Below are positions 1-8,574 of a stretch of DNA of 13,323 nucleotides, one piece after another. The stretch lies in assembly GCA_015478945.1 (NCBI GenBank), contig JABUQX010065403.1, forward strand, positions 5,001 to 18,323. Direction: 5' to 3'. Under the pieces are notes generated by a model. That model was not told the origin of the DNA. It saw nothing but the letters and a program-made list of their open reading frames with translations, and searched no databases. A program made the translations under genes and the position numbers. This stretch comes from Trachelipus rathkii (Eukaryota; Arthropoda; Malacostraca; Isopoda; Trachelipodidae). Each line of letters begins with the position of its first letter. The first letter of the stretch is position 1.

Positions 1-109
1 GTTGAGTTACGGAGGTCTGACACTAAAGATTTTGTAAGTGAACCATCAGGTAGATGATTTTGTAAAACTGTACAATTTGGGTTAATATGGGGAACCTCTG
101 GGTCCCCTT

Positions 110-559
110 TCATGCCAGCAACAGATTTAGAACGCTTGGAGCGCTTGCGGTGTTTGCTTTGAACGGTTTTCCATTAATCTCTCTCGGAAGCGCATGAAGC
201 ATTAGCGAGAGAGAGTTGGTCGTCACATCAGGCTCCATTTGGGAACTATGATCCATTTCATCCGCTAAAACATAGAATTCTTTAGGTAGTGCTGAGGTAG
301 GAAATTCTGAAGAGTTAAAGGAGGATTCAGAAGTACTGGAATAATCCTGCAAGTTTTCAGAGAGTTGGTTGGTGGGTTATTCAATAGCTGGGATGGTTTG
401 AGTACAATCTATTGAAGTCTCTGCTTTTGTCTCAGGTATAGACTTATGACGAGGTATCTTCTGAGTTGCATATTTTATATCTGGAGTCAGTGTGTTTTGC
501 TTTATAAATTCGAATGTTTTGTATTTTAGTAAATAATCTTTATCTTGGTGATTAACCAT
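110..559 (-). other. Low-complexity C-terminal half of the ORF1 relic
   Basis: Two minus-strand open segments, 559-377 and 352-110, are separated by one stop and a frame change. They encode a polar sequence rich in Ser, Thr, Glu and Lys, for example KAETSIDCTQTIPAIE and SSTSESSFNSSEFPTSALPK. No domain is visible. Order, strand and composition fit the disordered C-terminal tail of the same ORF1. The 560-747 interval between this and the Pro-rich 748-945 segment carries short minus-strand pieces of the same type (MSPYLFPTVSQFPG) and no separate gene. Confidence 0.5.
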
Positions 560-1112
560 TTCTTTATGTTACGAGCATCTTTTCCAGGAAATTGACTAAC
601 GGTGGGAAACAGATAAGGGGACATAGATGCAGGCCTCTTACGTTAATTTGTCGAACTCATCGGGGGGATATAGGAAAGAGTGTCTTGGCAGGAAATGCTC
701 TCCAAGCTTTGTATTAGATAAACCAACTTAGTTTCATTGTTAGTTGGTTAAAAACTAGTACTAGAAATAGGGTTGTTGATGGCATTTTTAACGGGAGATT
801 GAATCAAGGGCTGCTTTTGGATTATTTGAGAATTCGGTAGTATAGGCAATGCAGGCGGGAAGGTTGCAGTAACTGCGTGAGTTTCGCTAGAACTTAGGGG
901 AAGAGCTCTACTGAAATGGAGGTATATCGGTGGGCTAACACGCAAAGGCAGGGGCTGCTGCTATTGTAGCATAAGATTGCCTTTGTCTTGTGGGATATTT
1001 GTTTTTGAGCTGATGTATGGCATCTCTCCTGCTGAATTTTGTATGGTACATAACTCCAAAACCTACTGTTCAAACAGATAAGACGGGTATTTTAAGGAAG
1101 AGCACTGTGGGG

Positions 1113-1298
1113 TCATCCACAGTTTTTGCAGTGTGGTGTGTTTTCAAAGAGAATGTGAAATGCTTCTCCGCAGACTGAGAATATATCATGTGGTCCCCTA
1201 CAGTATTTTCGGCAATAACCAAACCACTGGCATTTAAAGCAACGTCTGGGTCTTGGAATAAACGTAAGAGCACTGTACATTGTAAACCCTTTTTTCAC
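1113..1298 (-). other. Zinc-knuckle region of the ORF1 relic
   Basis: The minus-strand reading contains PRRCFKCQWFGYCRKYC, a CX2CX4HX4C knuckle in which the usual His is Tyr. It is followed by FSVCGEAFH and HCKNCG, matching a second knuckle whose first Cys has become Phe. A stop follows directly after CKNCG, where related proteins continue with Gly-Pro-His. Tandem CCHC knuckles after an aromatic/Pro-rich linker are the hallmark of LINE ORF1 proteins of the I/Jockey group and bind single-stranded nucleic acid. The lost zinc ligands agree with a dead copy. The reading frame is joined to the upstream linker only through a frameshift in an A-rich run near 1290. Confidence 0.7.
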
Positions 1299-1534
1299 CT
1301 TTGAAGATAAATAAGGGGTACTAAAGGTGAACGAGGATTTGGGGTGTCAGGTGAGTCCCGACGAGGGGGAAATCTATAAACGTTTGTATTGGGAAATCTT
1401 TTTTGTTGGAGATTTCTTAAAGTGACAGCAATATCTTCGCTTTTCTATTCTAAAGGATAAATAGTGCCTTTGGGTTTGTTTCTTATTTCATCAGGAATGG
1501 AAATAAAAGGGATGTTTCCGAGAAAAGTTATGAA

Positions 1535-1768
1535 TCACAAAATGGAACTTTGATTCCGGGTAGTAGCTTGAACGAGAAGGAACCCATTTCTCATTAATGT
1601 GACTGGGGGGTCTTCAACTCCTAAAGCTTTTTCAAGTTCATCTAAGAATATTTGTTTGAGGTAGTAAGAGCAATAAGTAATATATTGGGAATGATGTGTC
1701 AGCTCACATTCCCGTAAGGGGAGCAGCGTATGGAGTAAACAAATGAGAACGACAATGACGGGAGTCAC
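1535..1768 (-). other. RRM-like N-terminal segment of the ORF1 relic
   Basis: The second half of this open stretch reads FLDELEKALGVEDPPVTLMRNG and then FLLVQATT. This helix, loop and 'R-N-G-x-L-L-V' strand order is the typical start of the RRM-like domain preceding zinc knuckles in arthropod LINE ORF1 proteins. A stop interrupts the strand, and the same frame resumes with IPDEIRNKPKGTIYPLE in 1530-1450. The first half, from the nominal Met, is less convincing. An overlapping frame reading AAPLTG and then SFPIYYLLLLPQTN fits the family better, implying a frameshift around 1650-1690. Confidence 0.5.
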
Positions 1769-1950
1769 CTTTTCGGGATTGCTCCGACCGTTTAGGCACC
1801 TGAGGTGTCAAGGGCATTCCAGGCTACGAATCGATGAGGTTATGCAGATGATTTTCAGTTGTAGTAGAAGGAATAAAAAAGGAAACACCTGCTGGTCTAG
1901 AAGTAGGATGAACCGAGGTGGGGTCAGGTTGGGAATCCGACAGTTTTTAG

Positions 1951-1975
1951 TTGTTGTTGTTGCTGTTGTTGTTGA
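1951..1975 (+). repeat. (TTG)n microsatellite within the ORF1 leader
   Basis: A run of TTG triplets with one CTG interruption. On the minus strand it reads as a poly-Thr stretch at the N-terminal end of the ORF1 relic, so it may have expanded inside coding sequence. Confidence 0.8.
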
Positions 1976-1995
1976 TGTGCTCGCCTTGGTTTAAT

Positions 1996-2530
1996 AACGT
2001 CATTTCTTGAATAGGCTGTTTTATAAAAATTAACCTCAGACTTCTCCATAAATGAGCAGTTATAACAATAGAACAAATGAAACATAAAAGTAAATAACAG
2101 GATGGGCTGGAAGGGCGTATATTTTATAAGGAAGGGTAGTCCTTCTCCCTACAACAGGTCACAGACCAGAGACCCACACAACTTCCCGGACGCCACCACG
2201 TAGCGTAGGCTGTGGATGTGGCCTCGGAGGAGCCTACGGGAGCTCCAGGCTTGTTAACCCCCCCCCCTTGAACAACTCGGAACCCAAATAACCGCGTATC
2301 AAAGTGAAGGACAACCTTCTCGCCGGTTAGCTCAAGGTTCGTATTCCCTACAATTGGCGACCATGTCAAAGATAAGCGAAAGGACCGGTTTTTAGCCTGT
2401 ACCCTCATCCATGGGAAAGAGTGTGAGGTGGGCTGAAGACCAATGCTTGAAAGAGCACCGGGTAGCCCAAGAGGCTGTGATGAAAAAAAGGGAGGATAAT
2501 CTCTTTGAAAGAGGGAAAGTACGTACAAGT
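1996..2530 (-). other. Possible 5' leader of the retrotransposon relic
   Basis: This moderately GC-rich stretch lies directly upstream (in minus orientation) of the ORF1 relic and is more complex in base composition than the surrounding AT-rich DNA. A 134-codon open frame (2528-2124) crosses it, but its translation (Ser/Leu/Arg-rich, ending in short Cys/Trp-rich pieces) resembles no protein I know. A run of nine or ten C on the plus strand (near 2259-2268) breaks it. I infer a 5' UTR/promoter of the LINE. It could equally be unrelated spacer. Confidence 0.3.
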
Positions 2531-2591
2531 ACTTAAAGGGACTAATGGGTGGGAATTCAAAAAAAAAGAAGAAAAAAGAGATAGAAACTGT

Positions 2592-2699
2592 GAAGGAGGA
2601 GGATGAAGGAGGAGGAGGAGGAGGAGGAGGAGGAGGAGGAGAGAAGGGAAGGAGGAGGAGGAGGGGAGGAGGAGGAGGAGCAGGAGGAGGAGCAGGAGT
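2592..2699 (+). repeat. (GGA)n polypurine microsatellite
   Basis: About 100 bp of almost uninterrupted GGA triplets with a few GAA, GGGG and GCA interruptions. The strand is all-purine for long stretches, which can adopt triplex (H-DNA) or G-rich structures. The poly-Leu minus ORF across it is a repeat artefact. The 2700-2908 stretch that follows is AT-rich and holds nothing I recognise. Confidence 0.9.
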
Positions 2700-2905
2700 A
2701 AGGATTGAAAGACATAGATAATTAATTCGAAAAATGAGATAGAAAGAAAACTAATAGAATTCGTATATGACAAATGCACGTACTAGTTGGGGCAGCAGAG
2801 ACGCGCAAAATAACCCAAGTATTGGTTCTTGTCACTATGCTATTTTCCAGATTATTCACCAAGAGCATTAACACACAACAAGAATCAATGCCCCTTGCGG
2901 AGGGA

Positions 2906-2908
<3 letters not shown>

Positions 2909-2950
<42 letters not shown>

Positions 2951-2972
2951 ATATATATATATATATATATAG

Positions 2973-3006
<34 letters not shown>
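2909..3006 (+). repeat. (TA)n microsatellite, outer left array
   Basis: A nearly pure TA dinucleotide array, interrupted by a TATTAT slip and a short AGCC near 2971-2974. Confidence 0.95.
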
Positions 3007-3010
<4 letters not shown>

Positions 3011-3118
3011 TTCTTTTAACGTGCCTAATCCGCCTTCTCAGGGGGTAAGCAGGGGGGACCTACAGAATTCGATTTAAGGCCGGGCTATCCAGCCTGTGAC
3101 AGGTGTTGCGGAGTTTTT
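3007..3118 (+). other. Island of complex sequence between two (TA)n arrays
   Basis: About 110 bp of non-repetitive, partly GC-rich DNA enclosed by TA arrays on both sides. It ends with CCTGTGACAGG (3093-3103, palindromic about its central G), then TGTTGCGGAG and a T-run. This resembles the order TGACAGG, TTGCG, T-run at the outer end of the foldback element (3368 onward). It may be a solo end fragment of a related element. The similarity is short and could be chance. Confidence 0.35.
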
Positions 3119-3120
3119 TT

Positions 3121-3362
3121 TAATATATATATATATATATATTATCTATATATATATATACTATATTATATATATATATATTATATATAATTTATATATA
3201 TATATATAGGTATATATATTATAGATATATATTAATATTATATATATATATATATATAATATATTATATATATTTAATATATAAATATATAATATAATAT
3301 ATATATATTATATCATATATATATATATATATATTATATATATAATATATATTATTATATAT
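3121..3362 (+). repeat. (TA)n array abutting the left end of the foldback element
   Basis: About 240 bp made only of A and T apart from rare single interruptions, mostly TA dinucleotides with TTA/ATT slips. It ends exactly where the inverted-repeat homology begins. A matching TA array abuts the right end, so the element most likely inserted into a TA microsatellite, where a target-site duplication cannot be distinguished. Confidence 0.95.
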
Positions 3363-3511
3363 AGTAGTGACAGGAAGTTTTGCGATCCTACGCCTTTTTT
3401 CTCAAAGTTATAAGAAGATATAGGTCTGAAACTTGGAATATAATTCCTTATGTAGGTGGGTTATGCTCAATAATAGGTAATCTTCAGAGTCTTTGCTAGG
3501 ATGTTATATAA
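3363..3511 (+). repeat. Left terminal inverted block
   Basis: Starts AGTAGTGACAGG just inside the TA array and runs through a T-run, TATAGGTCTGAAACTTGGA and GTGGGGGGGTCACCC. The right terminus (12077-11931, reverse complement) shows the same order: AGTAGTTGACAGG, the same GGTCTGAAACTTGGA core and GAGGGGGGTCACCC. These are the outermost bases common to both arms and so the best candidates for the element's ends. Confidence 0.8.
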
Positions 3512-3729
3512 GTGGGGGGGTCACCCGATGGGTTGGTACGTGAGATGATTGCGCTTACGCCTTCTGGTTGGGCGGGATCGTTGAGTGATCGACATTTAGG
3601 CCTTAAATGTACATTTGGTGAGTGTTGGGAGGTCAGGACAGACCGAAGGTCTGTCTTGATTTCGACAGAGCGCATGACGAAGTATCTGTGTTTGTCGTTT
3701 TGTGTTGTGTTGTCTGTTTGTAGTTATTA

Positions 3730-4080
3730 TTTATTATTATTTATTACGTTGAGAGAAAGTTGGTCTACTGTGGAGGGATCACTTTCTGGGAGTTTGGTTT
3801 TTTTAAGTCTCTCTGCGTGTCCTTCAGCGCCGGTTCAGCCTTTGCACTGTCGTCTTGGCTCACCGCACTGCAATGGCACCGCCTCGCACCGCACGGCGGC
3901 ATACTGGTGCCGTGTTTCGTCTCCACGCTCTGGCTAGAGTTGAAGGACGATGGGTATCGTTTGTTCGTGTCTATTGGGGTACCTTGGCCGGGCCCGTTTG
4001 GGGATAACGTAAACCTCGGTGTATACGAAGTTACATCCCGAGGGTCCTCACCAAAGGGGTCCCCACCCCCCATTAAAAAT
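3730..4080 (+). repeat. GC-rich outer module, left copy
   Basis: The block runs from an ATT/TTA-rich start, through CTCTGCGTGTCCTTCAGCG and CGCACCGCAC-type repeats, to runs of C near 4065. Its inverted partner is 11465-11760. Long ORFs cross it on both strands (3512-3937, 3760-4224, 4073-3765), but none has protein-like content or is preserved in the other arm, so I call no gene. Confidence 0.6.
4000..4039 (+). other. Imperfect palindrome in the outer module, left copy
   Basis: GGGGATAACGTAA...GTATACGAAGTTACATCCC folds as an imperfect hairpin: GGGGAT plus GTAA-type bases pair with GTTAC plus ATCCC around GTATAC. It is the mirror copy of the cleaner palindrome at 11508-11547. Confidence 0.5.
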
Positions 4081-4296
4081 CAAAGTGTTCGTAGAAGGCT
4101 GAAATTTGGTGAGAGGATTCAGAGTGTAATTTCTGGAAGGAATTGGAATAGGATTCTGATGAGTTGGCTCCGGCCCCGGTGCTGGAGCCACTGCGGTGCC
4201 GAGTTAAATAAATCATTCGTATAACAACATATTGGGTGTGCTTTATGTTTTATGGATCTGTTAGATTTTCGAAAATAATGGTTACGAACAATCAAA

Positions 4297-4337
4297 GAAA
4301 AAAAAAAATTAAATAAATAAATAAATAAATAAATAAA
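4297..4337 (+). repeat. A-run plus (TAAA)n tract, left arm
   Basis: A run of A, then seven or so TAAA/AAAT tetramers, at the junction between the outer module and the tandem array. This could be the 3' tail of a retroposed sequence covering part of the outer module, but no tRNA-like promoter or other SINE hallmark was seen. Confidence 0.85.
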
Positions 4338-4374
4338 CAATTTCTTATTCTTTTTGTTTATAACTTACAAATTT

Positions 4375-5460
4375 ACGTTTTTACATACCCTAAAGCAGTA
4401 AATCAGAAATCAAAACCACCATCAACATCCAGCCACCCTCCTGTCCAGTTGTGATCTATTGATCTATTGATCTATTGATTAAGGTCAAATTTTTACTAAA
4501 ATTTTAACGTTTTACATACCCTAAAGCAGTAAATCAGTAAATTCAAAACACCATCCAACTATACATCCAAACCTAAAACCAGTCCAGGTTGTGATCGTAT
4601 TGATTCTATTGATTTAAGGTCAGATTTTACTAAAATTTTAACGGTTTTACATACCTAAAGAAGTAAATCAGTAAACTCAAAACACCGTCCACTACCATCC
4701 AACACCTACCAGCCCAGTTGGTGATCTATTGATACTATTGATCTATTGATTAAGGGTCAAATTTTTACTAAAATTGGAACGTTTTACATACCACTATGAA
4801 GCACAGTAAATCAGTAAAATCAAACCACCGTCCACTACCATCCAACACCTCCAGCACAGTTGTGATCTTAATTGGCTCTATTGATCTACTATTTGATTAT
4901 GTGTCAAATTTTCCCTAATAATTTTAACGTTTACATACCCTAAAGCCAGTTAAATCGAGTAAATACACACCACCATCGCAACCACCATGCCAGCCACCTC
5001 CTGTGCAGTTGGTGATCTATTGATTATTGATCTATTGTTAAGGAGTAAATTTTTACTAAAATTTTAACGTTTAACATACCTAAAGCAGTAATCCAGTTAA
5101 ATCAAACACCATCCAACACCATCCACCACCTACCCGCCCAGTTGTGATCTATTGATTCAATTTGATCTATTGATTAGGTCAAATTTTTACTACAAATGTT
5201 TTAACGTTTTGACATACCCTAGCAAGCAGTAAATCAGTAATCAAACCACCGTCAGACTACCATCAACCCTCATACCCTTTTGTGATCTATTGATTTATTT
5301 GATCTATTGATTCAAGTCAAATTTTTTTTAACTAAAATTGTAACGTTTTACATACCATAAAGCCAGTAACTCAGTAAATCAAACACCACCAGCCACCATC
5401 CCGCCACCTTCCTGTCCATCTTTGAACTATTGATCTATTGATCTATTGATTCAAGTCACC
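4375..5460 (+). repeat. Tandem array of about eight 132-148 bp units, left arm
   Basis: Each unit starts ACGTTTTACATACCCTAAAG and contains CAGTAAATCAGTAAATCAAA, a CCACCATCCAACA-type stretch, CCAGTTGTGATC, then GATCTATT octamers and GTCAAATTTTTACTAAAATT. Unit starts are near 4375, 4507, 4641, 4779, 4927, 5067, 5204 and 5343, giving spacings of 132, 134, 138, 148, 140, 137 and 139. Units differ mainly by one-base indels. The GATCTATT octamer repeats two to four times inside each unit, a second periodicity. No coding potential. Confidence 0.9.
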
Positions 5461-6310
5461 ATCTCGAGTAGTATTTTGGATAAAATAACATAAAATAAGT
5501 TCTTTATTACAAAGATCAATCAATATACGTTGACGTAACAAGTTTTCACAGTAATAAAGCTTACCTAACATCATCTAAGCTATGAATATAACCCATAAAG
5601 ACAAACCTGGATATGCCTTTAAACATGAATAAATGTTAACATTAACAAAGTTCAACACTTTAACACAGTAAAAGGTATAACATTGCATGCAACGTAACTT
5701 TCTTATTTTTCAGCATATCTCTAAATATTATCGTTGACCCTTCACACTGACCACAGTAATCATTTAGCAAAAATTTATCACACATTGGTTAATTTATCAT
5801 ACTGATTAACGAATATACTCTAACATGAATAAGGTTTCACATCAAATAAAGCTAACATGGGCGTAACATGAATAAGAAAATTAATGTACAATAGACAAAC
5901 TACTACACAACTTTACCCACGAATAAACTTGTTAAATAACAAAGTTCCATACTTAAACACAGTAAGTAACTAACACTGCATGCAAAACGTTTTACATTAA
6001 CATAGTAATTATTTAACAAAAAATTTAGGCATAACCTAACCTAACCCGCATAATACCTAATGGGTAAAAACAAAACAAAGTTAAGTTTTTTATTCTCTGT
6101 AAAGAGCTAAACTATGAACATACATACTTAACACACAACAGCCACAAAAACGGCCCACGAATAAACAGCCAGCCCAACATCTTAAACAACAAAGCGTACA
6201 TATAAAGGGACAGTAAACCAGTTTTCAGGTGTATAACATATAATTTCCCAATAAACAGAACATTAAATAAATAAAATACATTCAATATAGTTTTTTATTT
6301 TAAATATATT
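5461..6310 (+). repeat. TAACA-rich diverged repeat block, left arm
   Basis: A G-poor block in which the order 'TAACATGAATAA', 'AAACAAC/ACACAGTAA', 'AACACTGCATGCAA', 'AACGTTTTAC', 'CATAGTAAT', 'TTAACAAAAA' recurs at least twice (about 5480-5780 and 5800-6030), with a shorter third version at 6080-6260. The mirrored block in the right arm is 9116-9980. It contains CCTAACCTAACCC (6036-6048), a short arthropod-telomere-like run. No gene found. Confidence 0.7.
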
Positions 6311-6319
6311 AACCCATCT

Positions 6320-6509
6320 AATTAGGGGGACATAGGATTCTGTGAAAATTTGAGCAAGTTCTTATATGTTTCTCCAGAAGATTCAACCACATCCGATAGA
6401 TGTAAGCATAAATTACAACATGCGGTACTCAAATTTTTCTGCATATTTCGTTAACAGCACTCACTCGCTTCACGCAGAGAGAAGTAAACGTGGTCCTGGC
6501 TGATAGTTA
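6320..6509 (-). pseudogene. Possible C-terminal continuation of the relic in the left arm
   Basis: Past the TAA of the previous segment, another frame stays open: ALITISQDHVYFSLREASE, then after a stop a second stretch containing HLSDVVESSGETYKNLLKFS, ending at TAA just after the MSP near 6330. The right arm (9000-9110, plus) gives LKHLSDGCFESLEKAYRNLL for the same part. The shared HLSD...ES.E..Y.NLL pattern in both copies supports real coding ancestry. Confidence 0.4.
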
Positions 6510-7215
6510 TTAAGGCATTTCTGTATACTGCATTATACGGGAAACCAAATGTTTCGGTGTAAAATATCGGTAGATTACACCATGAGCTATATGAATTAAG
6601 TCTTCGAGTATGTCAACATCTTTAAGATGAGACTTTAAGTTGTTTTTCATATCAAACAAAGCTGTTATATTTTCAGATGACTGAACAGTGAAACCTATAC
6701 ACGTACGCATGAATGTGACAGCATCGATTGGGTTTCCAATAGTTGCGTACATCAATACTTTTAACATTATCAGAGGCAGTGAAAGCAACATCTATTCTAT
6801 TATAGCCTCTCAAGCTGTCACCTCTGATTTCAGCAGGGAGGCGGATGTCCTCAGATGAACATACTCAGTCTTCACCCAAGCTTCAACGCTGTCGATAATT
6901 TTGAGGAATTCTTCAACCGATATGTAACAGACTATGATAGGATCCGTATGAGGGTTTGAATCAATTTCACTTTTGGTGATGATCAGTCACCTGACTAGAA
7001 ATACTATGTAAAGGTCCTCCTAAAGAGGACATTCGTAGGAGCAGAATGAGAGGTCATCATACAACAAAGTTAAAAATGTCTTACTGACTGAAATTCGTAT
7101 GTATAGAACAGATCTAAAGGTAATGAGAATCTTTCTTTCAGCCAAACAGAAGAAAGTAAACAAGAATACGACGTAGGAACGAACAATATCAGTTCAAAAG
7201 GGTATATTATTCTCG
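6510..7215 (-). pseudogene. Frame-broken relic of an unidentified protein spanning spacer and left arm
   Basis: Six overlapping minus-strand segments succeed each other with one-base shifts. Each has balanced, protein-like composition: LKERFSLPLDLFYTYEF (7215-7070), LYDDLSFCSYECPL (7080-7020), GGPLHSISSQVTDHH (7026-6978), SVEEFLKIIDSVEAWV (6980-6840), PAEIRGDSLRGYNRIDVAF (6845-6745) and ENITALFDMKNNLKSHLKDV (6791-6510). The last ends at a TAA after MQYTEMP. Together they would cover roughly 230 residues of a mostly helical, soluble-looking protein. No signal peptide, membrane segment or catalytic motif is visible. The final part crosses into the inverted arm and is mirrored at 8704-8902. I do not recognise the family. 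A transposase, a viral-relic protein or a captured host gene are all possible. An upstream stop near 7219 marks the edge of the open region. Confidence 0.55.
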
Positions 7216-8050
7216 TTTAGAACAACAACAAAAATAACATAGTACAAAAATAAGTTCTTTATATACTAACCAAGAATATATGCTAACGTAAAAACGTTTT
7301 TACATTAATAAAAGCTAACATAAATAACCTGAACTAGAAATATAATGTACGAACGACAAACCTAACACACGATACGTACGAATAAACTACTAACATAACA
7401 AACTTCCGCGCACTAACAACAGTAAAGTACCTAACATCGCAACAAAACGTACCTATTCACATTTTTTCAAGGCATATCTCTAACATATCAATGGTTTAGA
7501 TTTTAACATTAACATCGTAATATTAAACAAAAGTTTAGCATAAACTGTCTAATGCATCAATACTGAAAAGAATTAAATGCTGACGTACTAATGTTTTTAT
7601 TCATCACCCGAAATTTAACAAAAAATTCATCATAACCTCGTTTAATATCATAATTCCCAACGAATATTGCAAACATAACAAAGTTTTTAACAAACCTTAC
7701 AAAAAATAACAAATTTATCCTGACATAAGCATAAAAATGTTCTTTGAATAAAATATTACAGTAAAGCGTAATAGTTTTTACTGATTTTAAAGCAGTAAAT
7801 CAGTAAATCAGTAAAATCAAACTACCCATCTCTGCAGGCCCTACCCATCCCACCGGCAAGTGATCTATTGGGATATTTGATTCGAAGTCATATTTGCGCG
7901 TATCAATTTTGGATAAACATTAACATAAAATAAGTTTTTTATATACTGGACTACGAATATGCTGATTAACCCAACAAAGTTTTAGCAATCAATAAGCTAA
8001 CATATCATAACCGAACAGTAGGAATTATAATGTACAAATGCAACTAACAT
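7216..8050 (+). repeat. Third, partial copy of the arm repeats inside the spacer
   Basis: In left-arm orientation, 7216-7560 repeats the TAACA-rich block (AAGTTCTTTATATAC, CATATCTCTAACATAT, TTAACATTAACATCGTAAT), and 7560-7770 is a more diverged copy. At 7780-7905 there is a single decayed tandem-array unit (AAGCAGTAAATCAGTAAATC, then GTGATCTATTGGGATATTTG). It is followed by TTTTGGATAAACATTAACAT, the same junction seen after the left array at 5470. No gene in this stretch. Confidence 0.65.
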
Positions 8051-8330
8051 AGACTCGCGTATGAATTAATCAGCTCTTTAAGATCTGGAAAATGCCCTAA
8101 CTTTTTCAAAAGGTAATAGTTGGCTAACAGGTCATACAATACTCGATATGTTCCACCTTTTTGCTCATATCAGCAAACAGGTAAAGCCATATTAATCTTA
8201 AAAATCTTACCAGTGAATCCAATTATCAAAGAGTACACCATCTTGAATCTTGAATTGAACTACTTCATACAAAGTGTCCCTCGTTTTCGGAGTATAACAT
8301 CATTATGGGAACCTTATGAATAAAGTAGAC
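8044..8330 (-). pseudogene. Second coding-like relic in the spacer
   Basis: A minus-strand segment open from 8172 to the TAG at 8044 reads TYRVLYDLLANYYLLKKLG and then HFPDLKELINSYAS, a convincing amphipathic-helix composition. Upstream (8310-8175) two overlapping frames are open, one with SLIIGFTGKIFKINMALPVC and one with LYEVVQFKIQDGVLFDNW, so the true frame is uncertain. GTAAG at 8210-8206 (minus) is donor-like, but no acceptor restores the frame. It lies on the same strand and upstream of the 7215-6510 relic, so both may be pieces of one gene split by the 7216-8050 repeats. No family recognised. Confidence 0.4.
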
Positions 8331-8429
8331 ATTAGCAAAATTCTAGGGCAACCTAACCTTACTCAACAAAAACTTAACCTAGCTCACGGTTCTAACACAT
8401 CATCGTCAGTTAACCACAGTAATATCTTA

Positions 8430-8560
8430 CAACAATCTCATTTCCTCTAACGAAACATCAGGTTCTTCCAATTGTCATAGGTCATATTTAATAACGATAC
8501 TAACTTCGATAAACAGTTTTCATCAACCAGGAGTATCTAAAGCAACACATCACCTCCCGA
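8430..8560 (-). pseudogene. Short coding-like fragment upstream of the second relic
   Basis: Minus-strand readings ILLVDENCLSKLVSLLNMTY (8530-8470) and, one frame over, LEEPDVSLEEMRLL (8475-8432) look coding and point the same way as the downstream relics. A donor-like GTAAGATATT follows directly (8430-8421), but the nearest AG acceptors do not keep frame. Too short to be sure. AT-rich DNA also gives such stretches by chance. Confidence 0.25.
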
Positions 8561-8574
8561 GAGAAACCCAAGGG

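Larger units (their letters stand above)
1..1995 (-). pseudogene. Frame-broken ORF1 (gag-like) of a non-LTR retrotransposon, running off the left edge
   Basis: On the minus strand, coding-like segments follow one another in the order expected for the gag-like ORF1 of arthropod Jockey-type LINEs: a Thr/Ser-rich N-terminal leader (about 1995-1770), an RRM-like segment (1768-1535), a linker (1534-1310), zinc knuckles (1298-1113) and a polar, Ser/Thr/Pro-rich C-terminal half (945-1). Frames change several times: near 1650-1690, in an A-run near 1290, and at stops such as those just after the second knuckle. Proteins of this kind bind element RNA and escort it to the nucleus. The last frame, with motifs such as GMKGDPEVPH, is still open at base 1, so the element continues outside the window. 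No reverse transcriptase or endonuclease motif is visible. The family call rests on motif order and recalled resemblance, not on an alignment. The many lesions make this copy non-functional unless they are sequencing errors. Confidence 0.65.
3363..6722 (+). repeat. Left inverted arm
   Basis: From outside in: terminal block 3363-3511; diverged and GC-rich blocks 3512-4296; A-run plus (TAAA)n 4297-4337; tandem array 4375-5460; TAACA-rich block 5461-6310; end of the minus-strand coding relic 6320-6722. Every module reappears inverted in the right arm. The most diverged part is about 3512-3730, where only short patches (CTTACGCC, TTAGGCCT, the ATT-repeat plus TACG) correspond. Confidence 0.85.

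Noticed and set aside
2405..2779. 124-codon minus ORF with long poly-Leu
   Set aside because: The Leu runs are the (GGA)n microsatellite read in one frame. The rest is not protein-like.
2774..3007. 77-codon plus ORF ending in Tyr-Ile repeats
   Set aside because: The second half is (TA)n, and the first half has no recognisable content.
3512..4224. Three long ORFs (141, 154 and 102 codons) in the left outer module
   Set aside because: They overlap on both strands in GC-rich repeat sequence, and the mirrored region of the right arm does not preserve any of them.
4297..4337. SINE 3' tail
   Set aside because: The A-run plus (TAAA)n fits a tail, but no tRNA-derived A/B box, head or target duplication was found in the adjoining module.
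4375..5460. Possible CRISPR array
   Set aside because: Units are contiguous 132-148 bp satellite-like repeats without unique spacers, and the context is eukaryotic.
8120..8323. 67-codon plus ORF in the spacer
   Set aside because: The opposite strand gives better protein-like readings in line with the neighbouring relics. This one is probably their shadow.
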